DNA of 64,000 nt, taken from NCBI GenBank assembly GCA_964246745.1, contig CAXTRK010000005.1, forward strand, positions 99,258-163,257, in the 5' to 3' direction. Source of the stretch: Lichenicoccus sp964246745. Lineage in GTDB: Bacteria > Pseudomonadota > Alphaproteobacteria > Acetobacterales > Acetobacteraceae. Shown piece after piece: positions 27,778 through 36,632 of the stretch. Below the pieces are notes generated by a model, which was given only the letters and a program-made list of their open reading frames with translations, was not told where the DNA came from and did no database searches. Each line of letters begins with the position of its first letter. The first letter of the stretch is position 1. Made by a program: the position numbers and the translations under genes.

Positions 27778-29196
27778 CTACGCCTGACCTCGATGCGCGA
27801 GCCGCCTTCGGAAGGCGATGCCGTGCTCGCGCCGCAGCGGCCGCGCCAGCAGCAGGCCAAGGGAAAGATACATGAACACGCCATGCTCGGAGGTGAACTG
27901 GTCGCCGAAGGGAAGCTGGGCGATGCCGAACATGACGGCGCCAAGCTCGCCGTAGGCGGACATGTCGCCGTTGCTTCGCACCACGCGCCAGCCTTGTACG
28001 ACCAGGGAGACCAGGGCAAAAAGAAAGCAGAAGCCGCCGACGACGCCGAGGCTGACAAAGATGTCGATCAGGCCGCTATCGACCGCCGTGGCGTTCCCGA
28101 CACTGAGGTAGAAGGGGTTGGTCTCCCAGCCCAGGCCACGCCCCAGCTTGTCGCTGTCGAGCAACGGCATGACGTCTTCGTACTGAGCCCAGCGCTCCTG
28201 CGCGCTGTTGTTGTCCTGCAGATGCGAGACGGAGCCGACGGTGGAGACGAGCTTGTCGGCGGCCCCTGGCACGCTGAGCATGAGCAGGCTCGCGACCGCG
28301 ACGCAGCCGAGCATCTTCAGGAGATTAAGCCGAAGCGTTCGATCCTTGCTGGTGACGCCGATAACGAGCAAGGCGACCAGGAGCGCCGCGAGCGCCGCGC
28401 GCTGCGTGGTCAGCGACAAGGCGATCATGCCGACGATCCAGATGATGCCGCGGACGCGCGGCAGCATCAGCAGCAGCCCGGTGCTGAGCATCGCCGCCAG
28501 GCTGCCGGGCGAGTTCATCGTCGCGAACACGCGCACCTGGAACGGCACCGGAAAGCCGATGCTTCCGATCGGCGCCTCCTTCATGAAGTAGGCGTCCCAG
28601 GGCAGCACCGAGACGAACTGGATGATGCCGTAGATCGCCACCAGCGGCACCGCGATGCTGAAGGTGCGCCGCACCTGCTCGCGGATGTCGCCGAGCAGGT
28701 CGGCATGCGCGCAGACATAGAGGCCGACCCAGATCGGGGCGAGCCAGCGCATCGCCGCCATCAAAGGCGCCTTGATCTCGCCGGTGGCGACCGCCATGCC
28801 GACGGCGACCGCGACAGTCAGGATCAGCACCAGCATCTCGAGGCTGTAGCGGCGGCCGGCAAGCAGATAGCGCGCGATCGATCCGGTGGCCACGAACACC
28901 GCCAGGTAGGGCGACAGCATGATCGGGTTGGTATCCGAGTATCCCGCGTACCAGTCGTCGAAATGGCGCAGTCCGGGCGCCAGGATGAAGGTCCATAGAA
29001 GGATCTTCAAATAAAGCCCGGCAGATCTGCCGCAAAACCAGAGTGCTGCCGTCGTCACCAGGACGGGACAGACAAACTTTACCAGGGCGGAGCCGCCGCC
29101 CATGGTCATGAGCAGCATCGCCGCGACTGGGATGATGACAATCGCGTCGCCGCCGGCCGCCGCGCGACGCCACGTTCCTGCGAGAGACTTCAGCAA
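27778..29196 (-). CDS. O-antigen ligase/polymerase-like membrane protein (Wzy-like)
   Basis: 472 residues with about ten to twelve hydrophobic helices and a larger hydrophilic loop around residues 300-355 (VGSVSHLQDNNSAQERWAQY). An arginine follows a helix in SLTTQRAALAALL, the pattern seen in the O-antigen ligase/Wzy superfamily. It probably polymerises exopolysaccharide repeat units at the periplasmic face. The context supports this: Wzx-, Wzc- and glycosyltransferase genes lie in the next 20 kb. It is transcribed away from the carbohydrate-binding glycoside hydrolase gene, with about 250 bases between the two starts; this gap is richer in A/T and should hold both promoters. Confidence 0.8.
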   Translation of the reverse strand: MLKSLAGTWRRAAAGGDAIVIIPVAAMLLMTMGGGSALVKFVCPVLVTTAALWFCGRSAGLYLKILLWTFILAPGLRHFDDWYAGYSDTNPIMLSPYLAVFVATGSIARYLLAGRRYSLEMLVLILTVAVAVGMAVATGEIKAPLMAAMRWLAPIWVGLYVCAHADLLGDIREQVRRTFSIAVPLVAIYGIIQFVSVLPWDAYFMKEAPIGSIGFPVPFQVRVFATMNSPGSLAAMLSTGLLLMLPRVRGIIWIVGMIALSLTTQRAALAALLVALLVIGVTSKDRTLRLNLLKMLGCVAVASLLMLSVPGAADKLVSTVGSVSHLQDNNSAQERWAQYEDVMPLLDSDKLGRGLGWETNPFYLSVGNATAVDSGLIDIFVSLGVVGGFCFLFALVSLVVQGWRVVRSNGDMSAYGELGAVMFGIAQLPFGDQFTSEHGVFMYLSLGLLLARPLRREHGIAFRRRLAHRGQA

Positions 29197-29443
29197 GGTC
29201 TCGCCAGGTGATCCTGAACGCCGTCCATTTCCCTACTCCGCTGAAGCTGGTCGCGGCGCCCAAAGGCCGCGCGGTGAACGAATTCTACCAGAATTTGGAC
29301 ACGCCATAAAGCGGCACCCTCGCACATGGGTTGTGCTTTGAGAAATTACATAATCTCCGGTTGCAAACTAGATAACGATGCGTAACGATTGTCCGAAAGG
29401 GAGGCGGCTTGCTGCCGCTTCAGCGACTGGAAGGTTCCGCATC

Positions 29444-32113
29444 ATGGCTAACACGCTTACCGTCTATCTCTCCGGAGACGCCTGGGATGGCGACGCCGAC
29501 GCGACGCTCACCGTGAACGGCGTTGCGGTCGGCGGCGTGCTGGACGTCGCGGCCTCGAACGCCGCGGACGATGTCGAGGCCTTCACCGTCACCGGCAATT
29601 TCGGCGCCTCGCCGACAGCCGCCCTCTCCTTCATCAACGACGCCTATGGCGGCAGCCCGTCGGAGGACCGCAACCTCTATCTCGACGGCTTCTCCTATGA
29701 CGGCGTGACCCAACTCGGCGACAAGAAGGAGCTTGGCTATGATCAGACCGACACCTACACGCTGACCGCGACCGCCCCCACGGCGATGCGCGCGGCGGAC
29801 TTCCAGGCCAGCCTCGGTGTCGACACACACCCCGACTATTGGAACACGACATATGGGTTGAGCAACGGCTCCGGCCCGAATACGGCGCTGGTCGCGGCGT
29901 CGATTGCCTATCTCGGCATCACCAACATACGCATCGGCGTGCCGACCGCGCAGACCTTGCCGGAGATCGAGGCGCTGATGGCGCAAGGCGTCAAGTTCGA
30001 CGTGCTGATGCCGTCGGCCTCCTCGAGCACCCTGCTGGCCTCGCAACTCGCAGCCCTCGCGCCGATCGCCAGGGCGGTCGTCTCGATCGAGGGTCCGAAC
30101 GAGGTGAACCTGACCAGCGACTTCAGTTGGAACGGGCAGAACACCCTTGCCGCCGGCGCCGCCTATCAACAGGCGCTCTACGCCGCGGTGAAGGCAGACC
30201 CGCTGCTCGCCAGCAAGCCAATCTATGCTCTGACCTTAGGTGGCGTCGGCAGTGACGGCTACACCGGCCTCGGCAACCTGTCCGCCGACGCCACCGACGG
30301 CAACATGCATATCTACTACATCAACGGCACGCCGCCCGACTCGACCATCCAGTATGCGATGGGCCTGGCGGCGGTGGCAACACCGTCCGATCCGACCGTC
30401 ATCACCGAGACCAACTATACCACCGCACCGGGCATCACCGGCTCGGTGTCGAATGCGGTCCAGGCCAGTTACGACCTCGACCTGCTGATGGACGCCACCA
30501 AAGACGGAGTCGCTGCGACCTATCTTTACGAACTGCTCGACGAGGCGCCCGATCCGAAGGACACCAACAACGAACTCCATTACGGCCTGTTCAACAGCGA
30601 CGGCACGCCGAAGCCCGCGGCAACCGGCATCCACACCCTGATGTCGATCCTTGGCGACGGTGGCACCGCCGCCTCCAGCTTCACCACCAGCGCCCTCCCC
30701 TATTCGATCAGCGGACTACCCGCCTCTGGCGACAGCTTGCTGCTGGAGAAGTCGAACGGCGCCTATGACCTCGCTGTCTGGGCCGAGCCGGAGATCTGGA
30801 GTGTCGCCACGCAGACGGCGGTCGCGGCCACGCCTCGCTCCGTCACCGTCAGCTTTTCCGGAGTGCAGTCGGAGGTCAAAATCTTCGATCCCCTGCTCGG
30901 CGCCACGGCGACCGCCGACGACAAGAACGTCTCCTCGGTGACGCTCAGCATCACCGACCATCCGCTGATCATCGAGGTCGAGCCGCCGGCCCCGGCAAGT
31001 CCGCCGGCAGCCCCGACGCCCACCCCGCCGAGCACTCCACCAACGACGACGGTCGGCAGCGGTGCGGACACGCTGTCGCTGAAGCTGTCGGAAGACGCCT
31101 TCCAGGGCAACGCCCAGTTCACCGTCAGCGTCGATGGGACACAGATCGGCGGCACGATGACCGCGACCGCCCTGCACGGCTCGAGCCAGACCCAGACCTT
31201 GGACGTGCTCGGCAATTTCGCCGCCGGCACGCACACGCTCTCGGTCGATTTCCTCAACGACCTGTATTCGCCTGGCGTCGGCGACCGCAATCTGTATCTC
31301 GACAGCGCCAGCCTCAACGGCACGACACTCCCTGGCGGCGCGCTGTCTCTCTATTCGGCCGGAACGCAAAGCGTCTCCTTCGAGAAGCCGGCAACCACGG
31401 TCACGGTCGGCAGCGGTAACGACACGCTGGCGCTGAAGCTGTCGGAAGATGCCTATCTGGGCGACGCGCAGTTCACCCTCAGCGTCGACGGGGTCCAGGT
31501 TGGCGGCACGATGACCGCAACCGCAAATCATTCCATGGGCCAGACTCAGACCTTGGACGTGCTCGGCAATTTCGCCGCCGGCACGCACACGCTCTCGGTC
31601 GATTTCCTCAACGACCTGTATTCGCCTGGCGTCGGCGACCGCAACCTGTATCTCAACAGCGCCAGCCTCGACGGCACGACACTCCCTGGCAGCGCGCTGT
31701 CGCTTTATTCGTCGGGAACGCAGAGCATGTCCTTCGTCAATGCGGCGGCCACGCCGACGATCGGCAGCGGCCCGGACGTGCTCGGATTGAGCCTGTCGGA
31801 GGATGCCTATCTGGGCAACGCCCAGTTCAACGTCAGCGTCGATGGCAAGCAGGTCGGCGGCACGATGACCGCGACGGCGTTGCACGCCTCCGGCCAGAGC
31901 CAGATGCTGGACGTGCTCTCCACCTTGAGCGCCGGCGCCCACACGCTGGCGATCGACTTCCTCAACGACGCCTACTCACCGGGCGTCGGCGATCGCAACC
32001 TGTATCTCGACAGCGCCACCCTCAACGGCGCCGCGATTTCCGGCAGCGCGCTGTCCCTGACGCATGCCGGGACGCAGACGGTGTCGTTCGTCATGCCCGC
32101 GCCCCAGGCATGA
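29444..32113 (+). CDS. Glycoside hydrolase with four CBM60-like carbohydrate-binding modules
   Basis: 889 residues from the ATG giving MANTLTVYLSGDAWDGD. Domains in order: one divergent beta-sandwich module (2-105); a TIM-barrel-like catalytic region (about 122-420); a linker domain; a Pro/Thr linker (about 515-535); and three 118-residue modules each containing LSEDAYxGxAQF, QVGGTMTATA and FLNDLYSPGVGDRNLYL, the pattern of CBM60-type calcium-dependent sugar binders. Candidate catalytic acids are E220 in SIEGPNE and E322 in VITETNY, spaced as in clan GH-A retaining enzymes. No Sec or Tat signal is seen, so secretion would need another route. A related but shorter hydrolase is at 35204-36616. 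The likely substrate is the exopolysaccharide made by this locus, by inference. Confidence 0.8.
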   Translation: MANTLTVYLSGDAWDGDADATLTVNGVAVGGVLDVAASNAADDVEAFTVTGNFGASPTAALSFINDAYGGSPSEDRNLYLDGFSYDGVTQLGDKKELGYDQTDTYTLTATAPTAMRAADFQASLGVDTHPDYWNTTYGLSNGSGPNTALVAASIAYLGITNIRIGVPTAQTLPEIEALMAQGVKFDVLMPSASSSTLLASQLAALAPIARAVVSIEGPNEVNLTSDFSWNGQNTLAAGAAYQQALYAAVKADPLLASKPIYALTLGGVGSDGYTGLGNLSADATDGNMHIYYINGTPPDSTIQYAMGLAAVATPSDPTVITETNYTTAPGITGSVSNAVQASYDLDLLMDATKDGVAATYLYELLDEAPDPKDTNNELHYGLFNSDGTPKPAATGIHTLMSILGDGGTAASSFTTSALPYSISGLPASGDSLLLEKSNGAYDLAVWAEPEIWSVATQTAVAATPRSVTVSFSGVQSEVKIFDPLLGATATADDKNVSSVTLSITDHPLIIEVEPPAPASPPAAPTPTPPSTPPTTTVGSGADTLSLKLSEDAFQGNAQFTVSVDGTQIGGTMTATALHGSSQTQTLDVLGNFAAGTHTLSVDFLNDLYSPGVGDRNLYLDSASLNGTTLPGGALSLYSAGTQSVSFEKPATTVTVGSGNDTLALKLSEDAYLGDAQFTLSVDGVQVGGTMTATANHSMGQTQTLDVLGNFAAGTHTLSVDFLNDLYSPGVGDRNLYLNSASLDGTTLPGSALSLYSSGTQSMSFVNAAATPTIGSGPDVLGLSLSEDAYLGNAQFNVSVDGKQVGGTMTATALHASGQSQMLDVLSTLSAGAHTLAIDFLNDAYSPGVGDRNLYLDSATLNGAAISGSALSLTHAGTQTVSFVMPAPQA
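31049..32110. repeat. Three 354-bp in-frame tandem repeats (carbohydrate-binding modules)
   Basis: Units start at 31049, 31403 and 31757, an exact 354-base (118-codon) period. Units 1 and 2 share an identical stretch of 98 bases (31193-31290 and 31547-31644), far above what selection on protein would keep, so they are recently duplicated or homogenised. Unit 3 is more diverged. The N-terminal module of the same protein is an older relative. Confidence 0.92.
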
Positions 32114-32118
32114 GCAAC

Positions 32119-32151
32119 CGCGCCAGCATAAGCACTAATGCTGCTGGCGCG
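32119..32151. terminator. Hairpin between convergent genes
   Basis: CGCGCCAGCA at 32119-32128 pairs perfectly with TGCTGGCGCG at 32142-32151 around a 13-base loop, just after the glycoside hydrolase stop. No long T run follows. The right arm covers the last codons of the convergent membrane protein gene. It probably serves as a terminator in at least the plus direction. Confidence 0.6.
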
Positions 32152-33754
32152 TCATGGCTTCCGACGCGGCGCCGAGTGTGGTTGCGGACACCGGCCCGCC
32201 CGAGGGATGCACGCTGGGAGGTATATAATAAAGTGCCATCCAGCGTGACGTCGTTATGAGTTGGAGCTTCTTTGGAATGAGCGCGACGATGGGGGCGGGA
32301 AGCAGAACCGCAAGATAATTGTAGCCCGCAAGCTGATCGTCGCTGAAGAATTCTTGTCGTTCCGACGGGGTGTCGTGAAGCGACATGGAGGTCGACCAGT
32401 CCGCTTGTTTTCCGAGATACGCGTAGGCTGGCTGCAAGTGCACTGGCACGCCGCCGTTAAGGAACAGGCCGCTGACAAAGGCATGGCGCCGCCAGACCGA
32501 TCGCATCGGGGCATGCAGGAGCGGGGGGATTGTCGAGCGATCCAGCGTGAAAATGTTATTGCTTACTGTCAGCACGCGTGCGCCGGCTGGAACGTGGTTG
32601 AATGCCGTATCAACCATTGCATACGCGGGCTGGAACACGGACCAACGATATGCGACATTCGCGGTTTCGGCTGATGTCAGCGCAAGCAGAATGGCTCCCG
32701 GCCACAGCGATCGCCGCCGACCAAGGCCGGGGACGATGCTGCCGGCGATGACGATCCAGGTGATGACGATCGGCACTCGATAGTCGGCATAATCCGATCC
32801 AGCCAAAGAAAACGGCAGGGCAAGCCACGCCGCGATCAGCGCGGCGCCCATCCACCGCGTCTCGGAGGGGACGACAAGCCATTTCCGCCACCACGCCAGT
32901 ATGAACGCCGCTCCCGCCGCAGGCGTCAACCAGGTCTCGGCCTGAGTATTGTACAACAGAAACAGCGATCCGAGCGAATGCACCTTGAGCCGCAAGTTGT
33001 ATTGGGCCGACAACCCCGTGGCATAGTGACCCGGCAGGAGCAGGAATAGGGCAAACGCGAGAGCAAAGGGAAGTATGGCGAGGCCCACGCCAATGACCAA
33101 CTTGCCAGGGGAGGCCCGCTCGCGCCGCTGTGCGCCAATTTCCGCGGCGGCCACCGCAAGGCCGGTGCAGGCGTAAGCGTGGCCATGCCCCAGCAACAGA
33201 GCAAAGGCACAAACCACGAGTATGGCGTACCGCCACGGCTCGCGACGCCCGCGCCAGTTCAGCGCAAGCGCGATGACCACAAGGCCAGCAGCCGCAGTGC
33301 CGAGAAAGCTGATAAATCCGTAAGAGAGAACCTTGTTGTAGAAGAACAGCAAACCAGTAAGCGGCCACAGCGGCCAGTTTCCAGCGCAGATCGATGCGCG
33401 ACGGGCGAGCGCGCGATTGATGAGGAGCAAGCCCGCCGCTAACAGGATAATCGTGCTTATCAGAAAGATCCGGACCGCGATGTCGGTGCCAAAAAGTCTC
33501 GAGGTTGGCGCGGTCGCCAGGTCAAGCCCCAACGCCGGCGACGGCCGCCATCCTATAAGATAGTATTGCGCCAGTTCGGGCGTGTCCGAGAGCGAAGACT
33601 CCAGCCAGAGACGCGCCTCATGATTGGGAAGGTCCTCGAGCGGAAGATACCGGAACGCGGCCAGCGGCAATGCCAGCAGAACAATCATCAAAACCGCGAT
33701 AATCACTGGAGAAGCCAAACGCGAGACCCGGGCTGGAGACAAAGTCGACTTCAT
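32135..33754 (-). CDS. Polytopic membrane protein, possible GT-C-type enzyme
   Basis: 539 residues from the ATG giving MKSTLSPARVSRL. There are about eleven hydrophobic helices. After the first helix comes an acidic loop, RYLPLEDLPNHEARLWLESS; a D-x-P-N-H motif just after the first span is common in GT-C-like membrane glycosyltransferases and related uncharacterised proteins. The C-terminal 150 residues are largely soluble and probably periplasmic. It may add a side sugar or other group to the polysaccharide, but no specific family is recognised. Its base composition looks lower in GC than that of the downstream operon, as in the next three genes. Confidence 0.65.
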   Translation of the reverse strand: MKSTLSPARVSRLASPVIIAVLMIVLLALPLAAFRYLPLEDLPNHEARLWLESSLSDTPELAQYYLIGWRPSPALGLDLATAPTSRLFGTDIAVRIFLISTIILLAAGLLLINRALARRASICAGNWPLWPLTGLLFFYNKVLSYGFISFLGTAAAGLVVIALALNWRGRREPWRYAILVVCAFALLLGHGHAYACTGLAVAAAEIGAQRRERASPGKLVIGVGLAILPFALAFALFLLLPGHYATGLSAQYNLRLKVHSLGSLFLLYNTQAETWLTPAAGAAFILAWWRKWLVVPSETRWMGAALIAAWLALPFSLAGSDYADYRVPIVITWIVIAGSIVPGLGRRRSLWPGAILLALTSAETANVAYRWSVFQPAYAMVDTAFNHVPAGARVLTVSNNIFTLDRSTIPPLLHAPMRSVWRRHAFVSGLFLNGGVPVHLQPAYAYLGKQADWSTSMSLHDTPSERQEFFSDDQLAGYNYLAVLLPAPIVALIPKKLQLITTSRWMALYYIPPSVHPSGGPVSATTLGAASEAMTRQQH

Positions 33755-33975
33755 CGGCTTGATTTCCGGACTTTGGCACGCGGACGATCTGTCGAGACAC
33801 GCATATCGGATCGAAGGGGGCGCCACAAGGCGGCGTGCTTGCCGCGCAGCAGGGTGGTTACCCGTTCAGCGACCCGTCGCGGCGCGATGACGAGCGTGCT
33901 TGACGCCCTTGCACGGGAAGTGCGGACTATGGAAGACTAATTCTCCTGTATACTTCGACTCCAGGAGGCCCACCC

Positions 33976-35160
33976 TTGCGCATAAGCTTCCTCGTGGATG
34001 GCAAGGAAGAGTACGGCATCGCACGTATTATTCTCGACATTTCCGAGGAGCTTAAACATCACGAGATTGTCATAGTCTCCCTCTCTGAAGGATCTTTTGT
34101 TCATTCGGCGAAGGCGACCGGAGTGCTGGTTCAATGTCTAAACGTTGAACGGCCGCCCGCCGCCTTCAGGGCAGGAAAAATTCGAAAAGTTCTGACATTG
34201 TATCGCCTTGAACGATATAATCGACGTATCCGCGGCGTTCTGGGCGCCGCCGTGTCTCGCCTGAACCCCGACCTCATCGTGGTCAATTATCTGCCGCACA
34301 TCAACATCCTGCCAAAAGGCGACTTCGCCCGCGCCTGGCTGATGCACAACGACATCTCGAACAGCTATCCCCTCGACCTCAACAGACGTATCATCCGCCG
34401 CCGACTCCGGCGAAACCGCGTCCAGGCCGTCGCCAACAGCCGCTACATCGCCAGCCGACTTGAGATGCCCGGCCTCGCTGTGCCCCACGTCCATCTCGGT
34501 GTTGACCTTGACCGGTTCCGGCCTGATCGCCTTGACTTTGTCAGGCGCGAGGATCTCGGCATTCCGTCTGACGCCACAGTCTTTGCGATCTTTGCGCGGC
34601 TCGTGCCGGAAAAAGGCCAGTTGCGTTTTCTGGAGGCTCTCGCCTCTCCGGAGTTTCGTATCCACAAGCCGCATCTCATCCTCGCCGGCGGCCTACCGAT
34701 TGATCAAACCTCGACGCAAGGCAGTTATGTCGAGTCGCTTCGCCGGTTCGCGCGGGACAAGGGGCTGGGCGAAGCACTCCATCTATGCGGCACGCTCACT
34801 CACCCGGAACGCCATTACGGCATTGTCGACGTGGCGGTGAATGCCCGGCTCGACGCCGAACCTTTCGGTCTAAGCATTGCGGAAGCGCTCGCGGCAGGAT
34901 GCCCGGTCCTTGCGCACCAACTTGGCGGTCCGGGCGAACTCATCTTGGACAATTATACCGGCTGGCTCTCACAAAGTCCGACGGTCGGGAGCTTCCGCGA
35001 GGCTCTTGGCAGAGCATTCACTGACCAACGGCGCTGGGCCGAGATGCGTCAAGCCGCGCGCCTCCACGCTGTGAACCATTTTGGGCGACAGCGCGCGGCC
35101 GAGAACTTTTTGCGCGTGGCCATGACAAAGCAGAGCGGCCCGCGACGGCGTCACCGCTAA
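33976..35160 (+). CDS. Glycosyltransferase family 4
   Basis: 394 residues. The start is a TTG preceded by AGGAGG with seven bases between, giving MRISFLVDGKEEYGIARIIL; no ATG fits as well. The GT4/GT-B layout shows an N-terminal acceptor domain with a glycine-containing loop (EEYGIARI), the hinge VGVDLDRFRPDRL-type segment at about 175, FARLVPEKGQ (donor-domain start) and the donor-binding DAEPFGLSIAEALAAGCPV with the E-x7-E pattern. It is cytosolic or membrane-associated and adds one sugar to the lipid-linked unit or a side chain. It is isolated on the plus strand between minus-strand genes, so it has its own promoter in the 220-base gap. Confidence 0.85.
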   Translation: MRISFLVDGKEEYGIARIILDISEELKHHEIVIVSLSEGSFVHSAKATGVLVQCLNVERPPAAFRAGKIRKVLTLYRLERYNRRIRGVLGAAVSRLNPDLIVVNYLPHINILPKGDFARAWLMHNDISNSYPLDLNRRIIRRRLRRNRVQAVANSRYIASRLEMPGLAVPHVHLGVDLDRFRPDRLDFVRREDLGIPSDATVFAIFARLVPEKGQLRFLEALASPEFRIHKPHLILAGGLPIDQTSTQGSYVESLRRFARDKGLGEALHLCGTLTHPERHYGIVDVAVNARLDAEPFGLSIAEALAAGCPVLAHQLGGPGELILDNYTGWLSQSPTVGSFREALGRAFTDQRRWAEMRQAARLHAVNHFGRQRAAENFLRVAMTKQSGPRRRHR

Positions 35161-35203
35161 CGAGTTCCGTTTACAGCACAATAGTATCCCTTTCACCTGG
35201 TGC

Positions 35204-36616
35204 CTACGAGTGTTTCAACAGCACCGCAACCAACTGATCACGCAGCGGAACGCTCACAACGTCTCCTGATTTAGCCGCCTCGTTCTTGATGTTGTGCCGG
35301 CGAAATTGCCAAGTAATGTCATAGTCGAACCAGGCAGCTATCTTCCATGGCGGCGTGGTTGCGACGCCAACAGCGCCTGCCGGAACCATGATCGTGCGCG
35401 GTGGGGAAGTCGACGTGTCGGCGCTCGCGACCTCGTGCCAGACCAGCAGGACCGCCTCTTCGGCAGAACGGCGGACGACCAAGCTGTGCACGTAGTTCGG
35501 CCGGTCGAAGCCTGGAGGGAGATGGGCTGAAAGCCGGAGCGCAGGTCCTGCGGACCCCCTTTCGACGGACCCGTTTGGACTAGTGAGCGCAAGCAGGCTC
35601 TGAAGCGCGGCGTAGGCTGGCTTTACCGTAAGGTCATTGCGGATCAATCCGAAGTGGTTGCTCATGTCAGCGCCTGACGGATCAGGCACGACATCGGCAA
35701 GTTCGTAAAGATACGTGCGCCGAACGCCCAGTCGAACATACTCCGCCATTAACCTTGGGATGTATTTGGCTTGCACTTCCTCGGACACGCCATTGCGCCA
35801 CGTTGAGTAACCGGTTTCCGTGGCGGCCATTGGCTTCGGCGCGAACGGCGGCGCGTAAACGTCGAACGCATAAGGATACTCATCGAGGTTGACCGAAGGA
35901 AAGTTGCCATGCCAGTAGTAGCGAGCGATGGTGTCGTATGGGAACGGCAGGCTGAAGGGATTCCCGCCAAATGAATACGGATGAAAGTTTCCCCAAGTCA
36001 CCGCGTTCGTGAGCGAGTGCGGAGGAAACGGATTGTCGTGACTGGCTCCAGGATCGTAAGTATGACCAAGGCTCGGACCTACTACTACAATATCGTTCAG
36101 CTTCTGCCGCGCCCGAACGGCCGCGAACAAATCGCGTTGATAGGCTAGAACACCAGCAGGAAAGCCCTGTCCCTCGTAGCTGTAATGATGCAGGGGCCAG
36201 AACAGATCGGCCTCGTTCGGTCCTTCGACAGCATCAATTATCACGTTGTGCTGGTTGGCCTTAAGTAGCAGATTCGCAATCTGCTGCGGCGACCCGACTT
36301 CGGGACCTGACACAAGCATGGAGTATACGCCCTGTCGTGCAAGTTTAGCCGAAACCTCAGGATCGTAGCCTCGTACATGCCGGATGCCGAGACGAGCGAT
36401 ATCCGCAATCAGCTTGTCTGTGTGGCGGCCATAAACGGTGTCCTGATAGTCCCAATGCGCGGTCACGCCGATTGACTGCTGAAAGGCCTTCGCATTTATT
36501 TCAGGACCGGGCGAAACGAGATTTGACCTCGCTACCGCCTTGCTACCGCCGCATACTCCGATCACGACCCCTGACGCAGTTATCTGTGTGAGGAGGCGGC
36601 GGCGTGAGAGTTTCAT
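35204..36616 (-). CDS. Exported glycoside hydrolase, clan GH-A-like, Tat-type signal
   Basis: 470 residues from the ATG giving MKLSRRRLLTQITASG; SRRRLLT plus a hydrophobic run is a twin-arginine signal. The TIM-barrel-like core has candidate catalytic acids E135 in AVEGPNE and E267 in AATETGY. These two motifs and the TYLYELADVVPDP segment match the hydrolase at 29444-32113 (TYLYELLDEAPDP), so the two are homologous catalytic domains, here without binding modules. A beta-sandwich-like tail occupies about 370-470. It is likely periplasmic, where it could trim or edit the polysaccharide. The upstream exostosin-like gene ends 16 bases before its start. Confidence 0.8.
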   Translation of the reverse strand: MKLSRRRLLTQITASGVVIGVCGGSKAVARSNLVSPGPEINAKAFQQSIGVTAHWDYQDTVYGRHTDKLIADIARLGIRHVRGYDPEVSAKLARQGVYSMLVSGPEVGSPQQIANLLLKANQHNVIIDAVEGPNEADLFWPLHHYSYEGQGFPAGVLAYQRDLFAAVRARQKLNDIVVVGPSLGHTYDPGASHDNPFPPHSLTNAVTWGNFHPYSFGGNPFSLPFPYDTIARYYWHGNFPSVNLDEYPYAFDVYAPPFAPKPMAATETGYSTWRNGVSEEVQAKYIPRLMAEYVRLGVRRTYLYELADVVPDPSGADMSNHFGLIRNDLTVKPAYAALQSLLALTSPNGSVERGSAGPALRLSAHLPPGFDRPNYVHSLVVRRSAEEAVLLVWHEVASADTSTSPPRTIMVPAGAVGVATTPPWKIAAWFDYDITWQFRRHNIKNEAAKSGDVVSVPLRDQLVAVLLKHS

Positions 36617-36632
36617 CGTTTGCCTCAAACGG

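Noticed and set aside
31049..32110. RTX calcium-binding repeats
   Set aside because: SGADTL and SGNDTL occur once per 118-residue unit and not as tandem nonapeptides; the unit is a beta-sandwich sugar-binding module.
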